Source: Hippasteria phrygiana (lineage: Eukaryota; Echinodermata; Asteroidea; Valvatida; Goniasteridae). From it: a stretch of 64,000 nucleotides of DNA. This document shows positions 24,079-35,789 of this stretch, one piece after another. The DNA is taken from the NCBI GenBank assembly GCA_037893225.1, contig JAZGUH010000103.1:7130001-7194000 (forward strand). The letters are read 5' to 3'. A program made the position numbers and the translations under genes. The notes beneath the pieces were generated by a model. That model searched no databases, was not told where the DNA came from, and saw nothing but the letters and a program-made list of their open reading frames with translations. The stretch's first letter is position 1; the number at the start of each line of letters is the position of its first letter.

Positions 24079-25514
24079 ATGCGGGAATGCAGAAAGATTA
24101 CTTCGAAAAACCTACTCGCTTATCTCGGCCACTATCCGGCTGAACGTGGGTCTGAAGAGCTGGATATTTGTCTGGATGTTGCTGAGAAGTCACTCTTTCC
24201 AACAGTATCAAGATTGTGCGCAATTTCGTTCAACATCGGGTCGAATAAACGGCGTCATTTGGGGCCCAAGTTGCGTGGTGGGGGTGTCGGCTAGTCCAAT
24301 TGTATAGCATGTGCAGTTATGCGGGAATGCAGAAAGATTACTTTCGAAAAACCTACTCGCTTATCTCGGCCACTATCCGGCTGAACGTGGGTCTGAAGAA
24401 CTGGATATTTGTCTGGATGTTGCTGAGAAGTCACTCTTTCCAACAGTATCAAGATTGTGTGCAATTTCGTTCAACATCGGGTCGAAAAACGGCGTCATTT
24501 GGGGCCCAAGTTGCGTGGTGGGGGTGTCGGCTAGTCCCATTGTATAGCATGTGCAGTTATGCGGGAATGCAGAAAGATTACTTCGAAAAACCTACTCGCT
24601 TATCTCGGCCACTATCCGGCTGAATGTGGGTCTGAAGAGCTGGATATTTGTCTGGATGTTGCTGAGAAGTCACTCTTTCCAACAGTATCAAGATTGTGCG
24701 CAATTCCGTTCAACATCGGGTCGAATAAACGGCGTCATTTGGGGCCCAAGTTGCGTGGTGGGGGTGTCGGCTAGTCCAATTGTATAGCATGTGCAGTTAT
24801 GCGGGAATGCAGAAAGATTACTTCGAAAAACCTACTCGCTTATCTCGGCCACTATCCGGCTGAACGTGGGTCTGAAGAACTGGATATTTGTCTGGATGTT
24901 GCTGAGAAGTCACTCTTTCCAACAGTATCAAGATTGTGCGCAATTTCGTTCAACATCGGGTCGAAAAACGGCGTCATTTGGGGCCCAAGTTGCGTGGTGG
25001 GGGTGTCGGCTAGTCCCATTGTATAGCATGTGCAGTTATGCGGGAATGCAGAAAGATTACTTCGAAAAACCTACTCGCTTATCTCGGCCACTATCCGGCT
25101 GAATGTGGGTCTGAAGAGCTGGATATTTGTCTGGATGTTGCTGAGAAGTCACTCTTTCCAACAGTATCAAGATTGTGCGCAATTTCGTTCAAGATCGGGT
25201 CGAAAAACGGCGTCATTTGGGGCCCAAGTTGCGTGGTGGGGGTGTCGGCTAGTCCATTGTATAGCATGTGCAGTTATGCGGGAATGCAGAAAGCTTACTT
25301 CGAAAAACCTACTCGCTTATCTCGGCCACTATCCGGCTGAACGTGGGTCTGAAGAGCTGGATATTTGTCTGGATGTTGCTGAGAAGTCACTCTTTCCAAC
25401 AGTATCAAGATTGTGCGCAATTTCGTTCAACATCGGGTCGAAAAACGGCGTCATTTGGGGCCCAAGTTGCGTGGTGGGGGTGTCGGCTAGTCCCATTGTA
25501 TAGCATGTGCAGTT
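24079..25514 (+). repeat. Six family A monomers with a T-insertion unit
   Basis: Starts are 24079 a, 24319 b, 24559 c/a hybrid (TTCCG), 24799 b, 25038 c and 25276 d. The 24319 unit is 240 bp because of an extra T (TACTTTCGAAAA), and it also has TTGTGTGC (T at about 24460) instead of TTGTGCGC. The same pair of marks occurs in the 26711 unit, so the 24-kb and 26.5-kb regions are copies. Confidence 0.9.
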
Positions 25515-27427
25515 ATGCGGGAATGCAGAAAGATTACTTCGAAAAACCTACTCGCTTATCTCGGCCACTATCCGGCTGAACGTGGGTCTGAAGAGCTGGA
25601 TATTTGTCTGGATGTTGCTGAGAAGTCACTCTTTCCAACAGTATCAAGATTGTGCGCAATTCCGTTCAACATCGGGTCGAATAAACGGCGTCATTTGGGG
25701 CCCAAGTTGCGTGGTGGGGGTGTCTGCTAGTCCAATTGTATAGCATGTGCAGTTATGCGGGAATGCAGAAAGATTACTTCGAAAAACCTACTCGCTTATC
25801 TCGGCCACTATCCGGCTGAACGTGGGTCTGAAGAACTGGATATTTGTCTGGATGTTGCTGAGAAGTCACTCTTTCCAACAGTATCAAGATTGTGCGCAAT
25901 TTCGTTCAACATCGGGTCGAAAAACGGCGTCATTTGGGGCCCAAGTTGCGTGGTGGGGGTGTCGGCTAGTCCCATTGTATAGCATGTGCAGTTATGCGGG
26001 AATGCAGAAAGATTACTTCGAAAAACCTACTCGCTTATCTCGGCCACTATCCGGCTGAATGTGGGTCTGAAGAGCTGGATATTTGTCTGGATGTTGCTGA
26101 GAAGTCACTCTTTCCAACAGTATCAAGATTGTGCGCAATTTCGTTCAAGATCGGGTCGAAAAACGGCGTCATTTGGGGCCCAAGTTGCGTGGTGGGGGTG
26201 TCGGCTAGTCCATTGTATAGCATGTGCAGTTATGCGGGAATGCAGAAAGCTTACTTCGAAAAACCTACTCGCTTATCTCGGCCACTATCCGGCTGAACTT
26301 GGGTCTGAAGAGCTGGATATTTGTCTGGATGTTGCTGAGAAGTCACTCTTTCCAACAGTATCAAGATTGTGCGCAATTTCGTTCAACATCGGGTCGAAAA
26401 ACGGCGTCATTTGGGGCCCAAGTTGCGTGGTGGGGGTGTCGGCTAGTCCCATTGTATAGCATGTGCAGTTATGCGGGAATGCAGAAAGATTACTTCGAAA
26501 AACCTACTCGCTTATCTCGGCCACTATCCGGCTGAACGTGGGTCTGAAGAGCTGGATATTTGTCTGGATGTTGCTGAGAAGTCACTCTTTCCAACAGTAT
26601 CAAGATTGTGCGCAATTTCGTTCAACATCGGGTCGAATAAACGGCGTCATTTGGGGCCCAAGTTGCGTGGTGGGGGTGTCGGCTAGTCCAATTGTATAGC
26701 ATGTGCAGTTATGCGGGAATGCAGAAAGATTACTTTCGAAAAACCTACTCGCTTATCTCGGCCACTATCCGGCTGAACGTGGGTCTGAAGAACTGGATAT
26801 TTGTCTGGATGTTGCTGAGAAGTCACTCTTTCCAACAGTATCAAGATTGTGTGCAATTTCGTTCAACATCGGGTCGAAAAACGGCGTCATTTGGGGCCCA
26901 AGTTGCGTGGTGGGGGTGTCGGCTAGTCCCATTGTATAGCATGTGCAGTTATGCGGGAATGCAGAAAGATTACTTCGAAAAACCTACTCGCTTATCTCGG
27001 CCACTATCCGGCTGAATGTGGGTCTGAAGAGCTGGATATTTGTCTGGATGTTGCTGAGAAGTCACTCTTTCCAACAGTATCAAGATTGTGCGCAATTTCG
27101 TTCAACATCGGGTCGAAAAACGGCGTCATTTGGGGCCCAAGTTGCGTGGTGGGGGTGTCGGCTAGTCCATTGTATAGCATGTGCAGTTATGCGGGAATGC
27201 AGAAAGCTTACTTCGAAAAACCTACTCGCTTATCTCGGCCACTATCCGGCTGAACGTGGGTCTGAAGAGCTGGATATTTGTCTGGATGTTGCTGAGAAGT
27301 CACTCTTTCCAACAGTATCAAGATTGTGCGCAATTTCGTTCAACATCGGGTCGAAAAACGGCGTCATTTGGGGCCCAAGTTGCGTGGTGGGGGTGTCGGC
27401 TAGTCCCATTGTATAGCATGTGCAGTT
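25515..27427 (+). repeat. Family A tetramer, two copies
   Basis: Starts are 25515 a (TTCCG, GTGTCTGC), 25755 b, 25994 c, 26232 d, then 26471 a, 26711 b (extra T), 26951 c (AACATC) and 27189 d. By eye, 23190-24705 matches 25582-27097 at a 2,392-bp offset, except for a private GAACTTGG (T at 26299). The block ends at a switch to family B at 27428. Confidence 0.9.
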
Positions 27428-28861
27428 ATGCGGGAATGCAGAAAGATTACTTCGAAAAACCTACTCGCTTATCTCGGCCACTATCCGGCTGAACGTGGGT
27501 CTGAAGAGCTGGATATTTGTCTGGATGTTGCTGAGAAGTCACTCTTTCCAACAGTATCAAGATTGTGCGCAATTTCGTTCAAGATCGGGTCGAAAAACGG
27601 CGTCATTTGGGGCCCAAATTGCGTGGTGGGGGTGTCGGCTAGTCCTATTGTATAGGACTAGCAGTTATGCGGGAATGCAGACAAATTAGTATGAAAAACC
27701 TACTCGCTTATCTCGGCCACTATCCGGCTGAACGTGGGTCTGAAGAGCTGGATATTTGTCTGGATGTTGCTGAGAAGTCACTCTTTCCAACAGTATCAAG
27801 ATTGTGCGCAATTTCGTTCAAGATCGGGTCGAAAAACGGCGTCATTTGGGGCCCAAGTTGCGTGGTGGGGGTGTCGGCTAGTCCCATTGTATAACATGTG
27901 CAGTTATGCGGGAATGCAGAAAGATTACTTCGAAAATCCTACTCGCTTATCTCGGCCACTATCCGGCTGAACGTGGGTCTGAAGAGCTGGATATTTGTCT
28001 GGATGTTGCTGAGAAGTCACTCTTTCCAACAGTATCAAGATTGTGCGCAATTTCGTTCAAGATCGGGTCGAAAAACGGCGTCATTTGGGGCCCAAATTGC
28101 GTGGTGGGGGTGTCGGCTAGTCCTATTGTATAGGACTAGCAGTTATGCGGGAATGCAGAAAAATTACTTCGAAAAACCTACTCGCTTATCTCGGCCACCA
28201 TTCGGCTGAACTTAGGTCTGAGGAGCTGTATATTGGTCTGGATGTTGCTGAGAAGTCACTCTTTCCAACAGTGTCAAGATTGTGCGCAATTTCGTTCAAC
28301 ATCGGGTCGAAAAACGGCGTCATTTGGGGCCCAAGTTGCGTGGTGGGGGTGTCGGCTAGTCCCATTGTATAGCATGTGCAGTTATGCGGGAATGCAGAAA
28401 GATTACTTCGAAAAACCTACTCGCTTATCTCGGCCACTATCCGGCTGAACGTGGGTCTGAAGAGCTGGATATTTGTCTGGATGTTGCTGAGAAGTCACTC
28501 TTTCCAACAGTATCAAGATTGTGCGCAATTTCGTTCAAGATCGGGTCGAAAAACGGCGTCATTTGGGGCCCAAATTGCGTGGTGGGGGTGTCGGCTAGTC
28601 CTATTGTATAGGACTAGCAGTTATGCGGGAATGCACACAAATTAGTATGAAAAACCTACTCGCTTATCTCGGCCACTATCCGGCTGAACGTGGGTCTGAA
28701 GAACTGGATATTTGTCTGGATGTTGCTGAGAAGTCACTCTTTCCAACAGTATCAAGATTGTGCGCAATTTCGTTCAACATCGGGTCGAAAAACGGCGTCA
28801 TTTGGGGCCCAAGTTGCGTGGTGGGGGTGTCGGCTAGTCCCATTGTATAGCATGTGCAGTT
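27428..28861 (+). repeat. Family B block (h q h s h q)
   Basis: Starts are 27428 h, 27667 q (CAGACA), 27906 h (GAAAATCC), 28145 s (CAGTGTC), 28384 h and 28623 q (CACACA, GAACTGG). Hairpins lie at 27638-27662, 28116-28140 and 28594-28618, exactly 478 bp apart. This is the first regular run of the h-q-h-s unit after more than 8 kb without hairpins. Confidence 0.91.
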
Positions 28862-30294
28862 ATGCGGGAATGCAGAAAGATTACTTCGAAAAACCTACTC
28901 GCTTATCTCGGCCACTATCCGGCTGAATGTGGGTCTGAAGAGCTGGATATTTGTCTGGATGTTGCTGAGAAGTCACTCTTTCCAACAGTATCAAGATTGT
29001 GCGCAATTTCGTTCAAGATCGGGTCGAAAAACGGCGTCATTTGGGGCCCAAGTTGCGTGGTGGGGGTGTCGGCTAGTCCATTGTATAGCATGTGCAGTTA
29101 TGCGGGAATGCAGAAAGCTTACTTCGAAAAACCTACTCGCTTATCTCGGCCACTATCCGGCTGAACGTGGGTCTGAAGAGCTGGATATTTGTCTGGATGT
29201 TGCTGAGAAGTCACTCTTTCCAACAGTATCAAGATTGTGCGCAATTTCGTTCAACATCGGGTCGAAAAACGGCGTCATTTGGGGCCCAAGTTGCGTGGTG
29301 GGGGTGTCGGCTAGTCCCATTGTATAGCATGTGCAGTTATGCGGGAATGCAGAAAGATTACTTCGAAAAACCTACTCGCTTATCTCGGCCACTATCCGGC
29401 TGAACGTGGGTCTGAAGAGCTGGATATTTGTCTGGATGTTGCTGAGAAGTCACTCTTTCCAACAGTATCAAGATTGTGCGCAATTTCGTTCAACATCGGG
29501 TCGAATAAACGGCGTCATTTGGGGCCCAAGTTGCGTGGTGGGGGTGTCGGCTAGTCCAATTGTATAGCATGTGCAGTTATGCGGGAATGCAGAAAGATTA
29601 CTTCGAAAAACCTACTCGCTTATCTCGGCCACTATCCGGCTGAACGTGGGTCTGAAGAACTGGATATTTGTCTGGATGTTGCTGAGAAGTCACTCTTTCC
29701 AACAGTATCAAGATTGTGCGCAATTTCGTTCAACATCGGGTCGAAAAACGGCGTCATTTGGGGCCCAAGTTGCGTGGTGGGGGTGTCGGCTAGTCCCATT
29801 GTATAGCATGTGCAGTTATGCGGGAATGCAGAAAGATTACTTCGAAAAACCTACTCGCTTATCTCGGCCACTATCCGGCTGAATGTGGGTCTGAAGAGCT
29901 GGATATTTGTCTGGATGTTGCTGAGAAGTCACTCTTTCCAACAGTGTCAAGATTGTGCGCAATTTCGTTCAACATCGGGTCGAAAAACGGCGTCATTTGG
30001 GGCCCAAGTTGCGTGGTGGGGGTGTCGGCTAGTCCATTGTATAGCATGTGCAGTTATGCGGGAATGCAGAAAGCTTACTTCGAAAAACCTACTCGCTTAT
30101 CTCGGCCACTATCCGGCTGAACGTGGGTCTGAAGAGCTGGATATTTGTCTGGATGTTGCTGAGAAGTCACTCTTTCCAACAGTATCAAGATTGTGCGCAA
30201 TTTCGTTCAACATCGGGTCGAAAAACGGCGTCATTTGGGGCCCAAGTTGCGTGGTGGGGGTGTCGGCTAGTCCCATTGTATAGCATGTGCAGTT
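28862..30294 (+). repeat. Family A run (c d a b c d)
   Basis: Starts are 28862 c, 29100 d, 29339 a, 29579 b, 29818 c (CAGTGTC with AACATC) and 30056 d. The CAGTGTC mark (G at 29946) is otherwise found at 28273, 33529 and 35201. It is thus shared between a class s and a class c background, which suggests conversion between families. Confidence 0.9.
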
Positions 30295-31010
30295 ATGCGG
30301 GAATGCAGAAAGATTACTTCGAAAAACCTACTCGCTTATCTCGGCCACTATCCGGCTGAACGTGGGTCTGAAGAGCTGGATATTTGTCTGGATGTTGCTG
30401 AGAAGTCACTCTTTCCAACAGTATCAAGATTGTGCGCAATTTCGTTCAACATCGGGTCGAAAAACGGCGTCATTTGGGGCCCAAGTTGCGTGGTGGGGGT
30501 GTCGGCTAGTCCCATTGTATAGCATGTGCAGTTATGCGGGAATGCAGAAAGATTACTTCGAAAAACCTACTCGCTTATCTCGGCCACTATCCGGCTGAAT
30601 GTGGGTCTGAAGAGCTGGATATTTGTCTGGATGTTGCTGAGAAGTCACTCTTTCCAACAGTATCAAGATTGTGCGCAATTTCGTTCAAGATCGGGTCGAA
30701 AAACGGCGTCATTTGGGGCCCAAGTTGCGTGGTGGGGGTGTCGGCTAGTCCATTGTATAGCATGTGCAGTTATGCGGGAATGCAGAAAGCTTACTTCGAA
30801 AAACCTACTCGCTTATCTCGGCCACTATCCGGCTGAACGTGGGTCTGAAGAGCTGGATATTTGTCTGGATGTTGCTGAGAAGTCACTCTTTTCAACAGTA
30901 TCAAGATTGTGCGCAATTTCGTTCAAGATCGGGTCGAAAAACGGCGTCATTTGGGGCCCAAATTGCGTGGTGGGGGTGTCGGCTAGTCCTATTGTATAGG
31001 ACTAGCAGTT
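30295..31010 (+). repeat. Transitional monomers (k c d/h)
   Basis: Starts are 30295 k, 30534 c and 30772. The 30772 unit begins as class d (AAGCTT) and ends as class h (AAGATC, AAATTGC, hairpin at 30982-31006). It is the junction from family A into family B. It also has a private CTTTTCAAC (T at 30892). A sister junction unit starts at 34356. Confidence 0.9.
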
Positions 31011-32205
31011 ATGCGGGAATGCAGACAAATTAGTATGAAAAACCTACTCGCTTATCTCGGCCACTATCCGGCTGAACGTGGGTCTGAAGAGCTGGATATT
31101 TGTCTGGATGTTGCTGAGAAGTCACTCTTTCCAACAGTATCAAGATTGTGCGCAATTTCGTTCAAGATCGGGTCGAAAAACGGCGTCATTTGGGGCCCAA
31201 GTTGCGTGGTGGGGGTGTCGGCTAGTCCCATTGTATAACATGTGCAGTTATGCGGGAATGCAGAAAGATTACTTCGAAAATCCTACTCGCTTATCTCGGC
31301 CACTATCCGGCTGAACGTGGGTCTGAAGAGCTGGATATTTGTCTGGATGTTGCTGAGAAGTCACTCTTTCCAACAGTATCAAGATTGTGCGCAATTTCGT
31401 TCAAGATCGGGTCGAAAAACGGCGTCATTTGGGGCCCAAATTGCGTGGTGGGGGTGTCGGCTAGTCCTATTGTATAGGACTAGCAGTTATGCGGGAATGC
31501 AGAAAAATTACTTCGAAAAACCTACTCGCTTATCTCGGCCACTATCCGGCTGAATGTGGGTCTGAAGAGCTGGATATTTGTCTGGATGTTGCTGAGAAGT
31601 CACTCTTTCCAACAGTATCAAGATTGTGCGCAATTTCGTTCAACATCGGGTCGAAAAACGGCGTCATTTGGGGCCCAAGTTGCGTGGTGGGGGTGTCGGC
31701 TAGTCCCATTGTATAGCATGTGCAGTTATGCGGGAATGCAGAAAGATTACTTCGAAAAACCTACTCGCTTATCTCGGCCACTATCCGGCTGAACGTGGGT
31801 CTGAAGAGCTGGATATTTGTCTGGATGTTGCTGAGAAGTCACTCTTTCCAACAGTATCAAGATTGTGCGCAATTTCGTTCAAGATCGGGTCGAAAAACGG
31901 CGTCATTTGGGGCCCAAATTGCGTGGTGGGGGTGTCGGCTAGTCCTATTGTATAGGACTAGCAGTTATGCGGGAATGCACACAAATTAGTATGAAAAACC
32001 TACTCGCTTATCTCGGCCACTATCCGGCTGAACGTGGGTCTGAAGAACTGGATATTTGTCTGGATGTTGCTGAGAAGTCACTCTTTCCAACAGTATCAAG
32101 ATTGTGCGCAATTTCGTTCAACATCGGGTCGAAAAACGGCGTCATTTGGGGCCCAAGTTGCGTGGTGGGGGTGTCGGCTAGTCCCATTGTATAGCATGTG
32201 CAGTT
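31011..32205 (+). repeat. Family B block (q h s-like h q)
   Basis: Starts are 31011 q, 31250 h (GAAAATCC), 31489, 31728 h and 31967 q. The 31489 unit holds the place of class s and has its AAAAATT start, but it carries a GAATGTG family A body instead of the CACCATTCGG block. That locates a conversion tract between monomer positions 19 and 91. Hairpins lie at 31460-31484 and 31938-31962. Confidence 0.9.
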
Positions 32206-34594
32206 ATGCGGGAATGCAGAAAGATTACTTCGAAAAACCTACTCGCTTATCTCGGCCACTATCCGGCTGAACGTGGGTCTGAAGAACTGGATATTTGTCT
32301 GGATGTTGCTGAGAAGTCACTCTTTCCAACAGTATCAAGATTGTGCGCAATTTCGTTCAACATCGGGTCGAAAAACGGCGTCATTTGGGGCCCAAGTTGC
32401 GTGGTGGGGGTGTCGGCTAGTCCCATTGTATAGCATGTGCAGTTATGCGGGAATGCAGAAAGATTACTTCGAAAAACCTACTCGCTTATCTCGTCCACTA
32501 TCCGGCTGAATGTGGGTCTGAAGAGCTGGATATTTGTCTGGATGTTGCTGAGAAGTCACTCTTTCCAACAGTATCAAGATTGTGCGCAATTTCGTTCAAG
32601 ATCGGGTCGAAAAACGGCGTCATTTGGGGCCCAAGTTGCGTGGTGGGGGTGTCGGCTAGTCCATTGTATAGCATGTGCAGTTATGCGGGAATGCAGAAAG
32701 CTTACTTCGAAAAACCTACTCGCTTATCTCGGCCACTATCCGGCTGAACGTGGGTCTGAAGAGCTGGATATTTGTCTGGATGTTGCTGAGAAGTCACTCT
32801 TTCCAACAGTATCAAGATTGTGCGCAATTTCGTTCAACATCGGGTCGAAAAACGGCGTCATTTGGGGCCCAAGTTGCGTGGTGGGGGTGTCGGCTAGTCC
32901 CATTGTATAGCATGTGCAGTTATGCGGGAATGCAGAAAGATTACTTCGAAAAACCTACTCGCTTATCTCGGCCACTATCCGGCTGAACGTGGGTCTGAAG
33001 AGCTGGATATTTGTCTGGATGTTGCTGAGAAGTCACTCTTTCCAACAGTATCAAGATTGTGCGCAATTTCGTTCAACATCGGGTCGAATAAACGGCGTCA
33101 TTTGGGGCCCAAGTTGCGTGGTGGGGGTGTCGGCTAGTCCAATTGTATAGCATGTGCAGTTATGCGGGAATGCAGAAAGATTACTTCGAAAAACCTACTC
33201 GCTTATCTCGGCCACTATCCGGCTGAATGTGGGTCTGAAGAGCTGGATATTTGTCTGGATGTTGCTGAGAAGTCACTCTTTCCAACAGTATCAAGATTGT
33301 GCGCAATTTCGTTCAAGATCGGGTCGAAAAACGGCGTCATTTGGGGCCCAAGTTGCGTGGTGGGGGTGTCGGCTAGTCCCATTGTATAGCATGTGCAGTT
33401 ATGCGGGAATGCAGAAAGATTACTTCGAAAAACCTACTCGCTTATCTCGGCCACTATCCGGCTGAATGTGGGTCTGAAGAGCTGGATATTTGTCTGGATG
33501 TTGCTGAGAAGTCACTCTTTCCAACAGTGTCAAGATTGTGCGCAATTTCGTTCAACATCGGGTCGAAAAACGGCGTCATTTGGGGCCCAAGTTGCGTGGT
33601 GGGGGTGTCGGCTAGTCCATTGTATAGCATGTGCAGTTATGCGGGAATGCAGAAAGCTTACTTCGAAAAACCTACTCGCTTATCTCGGCCACTATCCGGC
33701 TGAACGTGGGTCTGAAGAGCTGGATATTTGTCTGGATGTTGCTGAGAAGTCACTCTTTCCAACAGTATCAAGATTGTGCGCAATTTCGTTCAACATCGGG
33801 TCGAAAAACGGCGTCATTTGGGGCCCAAGTTGCGTGGTGGGGGTGTCGGCTAGTCCCATTGTATAGCATGTGCAGTTATGCGGGAATGCAGAAAGATTAC
33901 TTCGAAAAACCTACTCGCTTATCTCGGCCACTATCCGGCTGAACGTGGGTCTGAAGAGCTGGATATTTGTCTGGATGTTGCTGAGAAGTCACTCTTTCCA
34001 ACAGTATCAAGATTGTGCGCAATTTCGTTCAACATCGGGTCGAATAAACGGCGTCATTTGGGGCCCAAGTTGCGTGGTGGGGGTGTCGGCTAGTCCAATT
34101 GTATAGCATGTGCAGTTATGCGGGAATGCAGAAAGATTACTTCGAAAAACCTACTCGCTTATCTCGGCCACTATCCGGCTGAATGTGGGTCTGAAGAGCT
34201 GGATATTTGTCTGGATGTTGCTGAGAAGTCACTCTTTCCAACAGTATCAAGATTGTGCGCAATTTCGTTCAAGATCGGGTCGAAAAACGGCGTCATTTGG
34301 GGCCCAAGTTGCGTGGTGGGGGTGTCGGCTAGTCCATTGTATAGCATGTGCAGTTATGCGGGAATGCAGAAAGCTTACTTCGAAAAACCTACTCGCTTAT
34401 CTCGGCCACTATCCGGCTGAACGTGGGTCTGAAGAGCTGGATATTTGTCTGGATGTTGCTGAGAAGTCACTCTTTCCAACAGTATCAAGATTGTGCGCAA
34501 TTTCGTTCAAGATCGGGTCGAAAAACGGCGTCATTTGGGGCCCAAATTGCGTGGTGGGGGTGTCGGCTAGTCCTATTGTATAGGACTAGCAGTT
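32206..34594 (+). repeat. Irregular family A run (ten monomers)
   Basis: Starts are 32206 b, 32445 c (private CTCGTCC, T at 32494), 32683 d, 32922 a, 33162 (c start, normal 239-bp end), 33401 c (CAGTGTC), 33639 d, 33878 a, 34118 c and 34356 d/h hybrid. Two c-type units in a row (33162, 33401) and a missing b before 34118 show local loss of monomers. The last unit carries the hairpin at 34566-34590 and opens the next B block. Confidence 0.89.
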
Positions 34595-35789
34595 ATGCGG
34601 GAATGCAGACAAATTAGTATGAAAAACCTACTCGCTTATCTCGGCCACTATCCGGCTGAACGTGGGTCTGAAGAGCTGGATATTTGTCTGGATGTTGCTG
34701 AGAAGTCACTCTTTCCAACAGTATCAAGATTGTGCGCAATTTCGTTCAAGATCGGGTCGAAAAACGGCGTCATTTGGGGCCCAAGTTGCGTGGTGGGGGT
34801 GTCGGCTAGTCCCATTGTATAACATGTGCAGTTATGCGGGAATGCAGAAAGATTACTTCGAAAATCCTACTCGCTTATCTCGGCCACTATCCGGCTGAAC
34901 GTGGGTCTGAAGAGCTGGATATTTGTCTGGATGTTGCTGAGAAGTCACTCTTTCCAACAGTATCAAGATTGTGCGCAATTTCGTTCAAGATCGGGTCGAA
35001 AAACGGCGTCATTTGGGGCCCAAATTGCGTGGTGGGGGTGTCGGCTAGTCCTATTGTATAGGACTAGCAGTTATGCGGGAATGCAGAAAAATTACTTCGA
35101 AAAACCTACTCGCTTATCTCGGCCACCATTCGGCTGAACTTAGGTCTGAGGAGCTGTATATTGGTCTGGATGTTGCTGAGAAGTCACTCTTTCCAACAGT
35201 GTCAAGATTGTGCGCAATTTCGTTCAACATCGGGTCGAAAAACGGCGTCATTTGGGGCCCAAGTTGCGTGGTGGGGGTGTCGGCTAGTCCCATTGTATAG
35301 CATGTGCAGTTATGCGGGAATGCAGAAAGATTACTTCGAAAAACCTACTCGCTTATCTCGGCCACTATCCGGCTGAACGTGGGTCTGAAGAGCTGGATAT
35401 TTGTCTGGATGTTGCTGAGAAGTCACTCTTTCCAACAGTATCAAGATTGTGCGCAATTTCGTTCAAGATCGGGTCGAAAAACGGCGTCATTTGGGGCCCA
35501 AATTGCGTGGTGGGGGTGTCGGCTAGTCCTATTGTATAGGACTAGCAGTTATGCGGGAATGCACACAAATTAGTATGAAAAACCTACTCGCTTATCTCGG
35601 CCACTATCCGGCTGAACGTGGGTCTGAAGAACTGGATATTTGTCTGGATGTTGCTGAGAAGTCACTCTTTCCAACAGTATCAAGATTGTGCGCAATTTCG
35701 TTCAACATCGGGTCGAAAAACGGCGTCATTTGGGGCCCAAGTTGCGTGGTGGGGGTGTCGGCTAGTCCCATTGTATAGCATGTGCAGTT
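34595..35789 (+). repeat. Family B block (q h s h q)
   Basis: Starts are 34595 q, 34834 h (GAAAATCC), 35073 s (CAGTGTC, G at 35201), 35312 h and 35551 q. It matches 27667-28861 at an offset of 6,928 bp, including GAAAATCC and CAGTGTC. Hairpins lie at 34566-34590, 35044-35068 and 35522-35546. Confidence 0.91.

Noticed and set aside
24345..24355. Extra T in TACTTTCG as a sequencing error
   Set aside because: The same insertion with the same companion mutation recurs at about 26740 inside a duplicated block, so it is more likely a real inherited variant.
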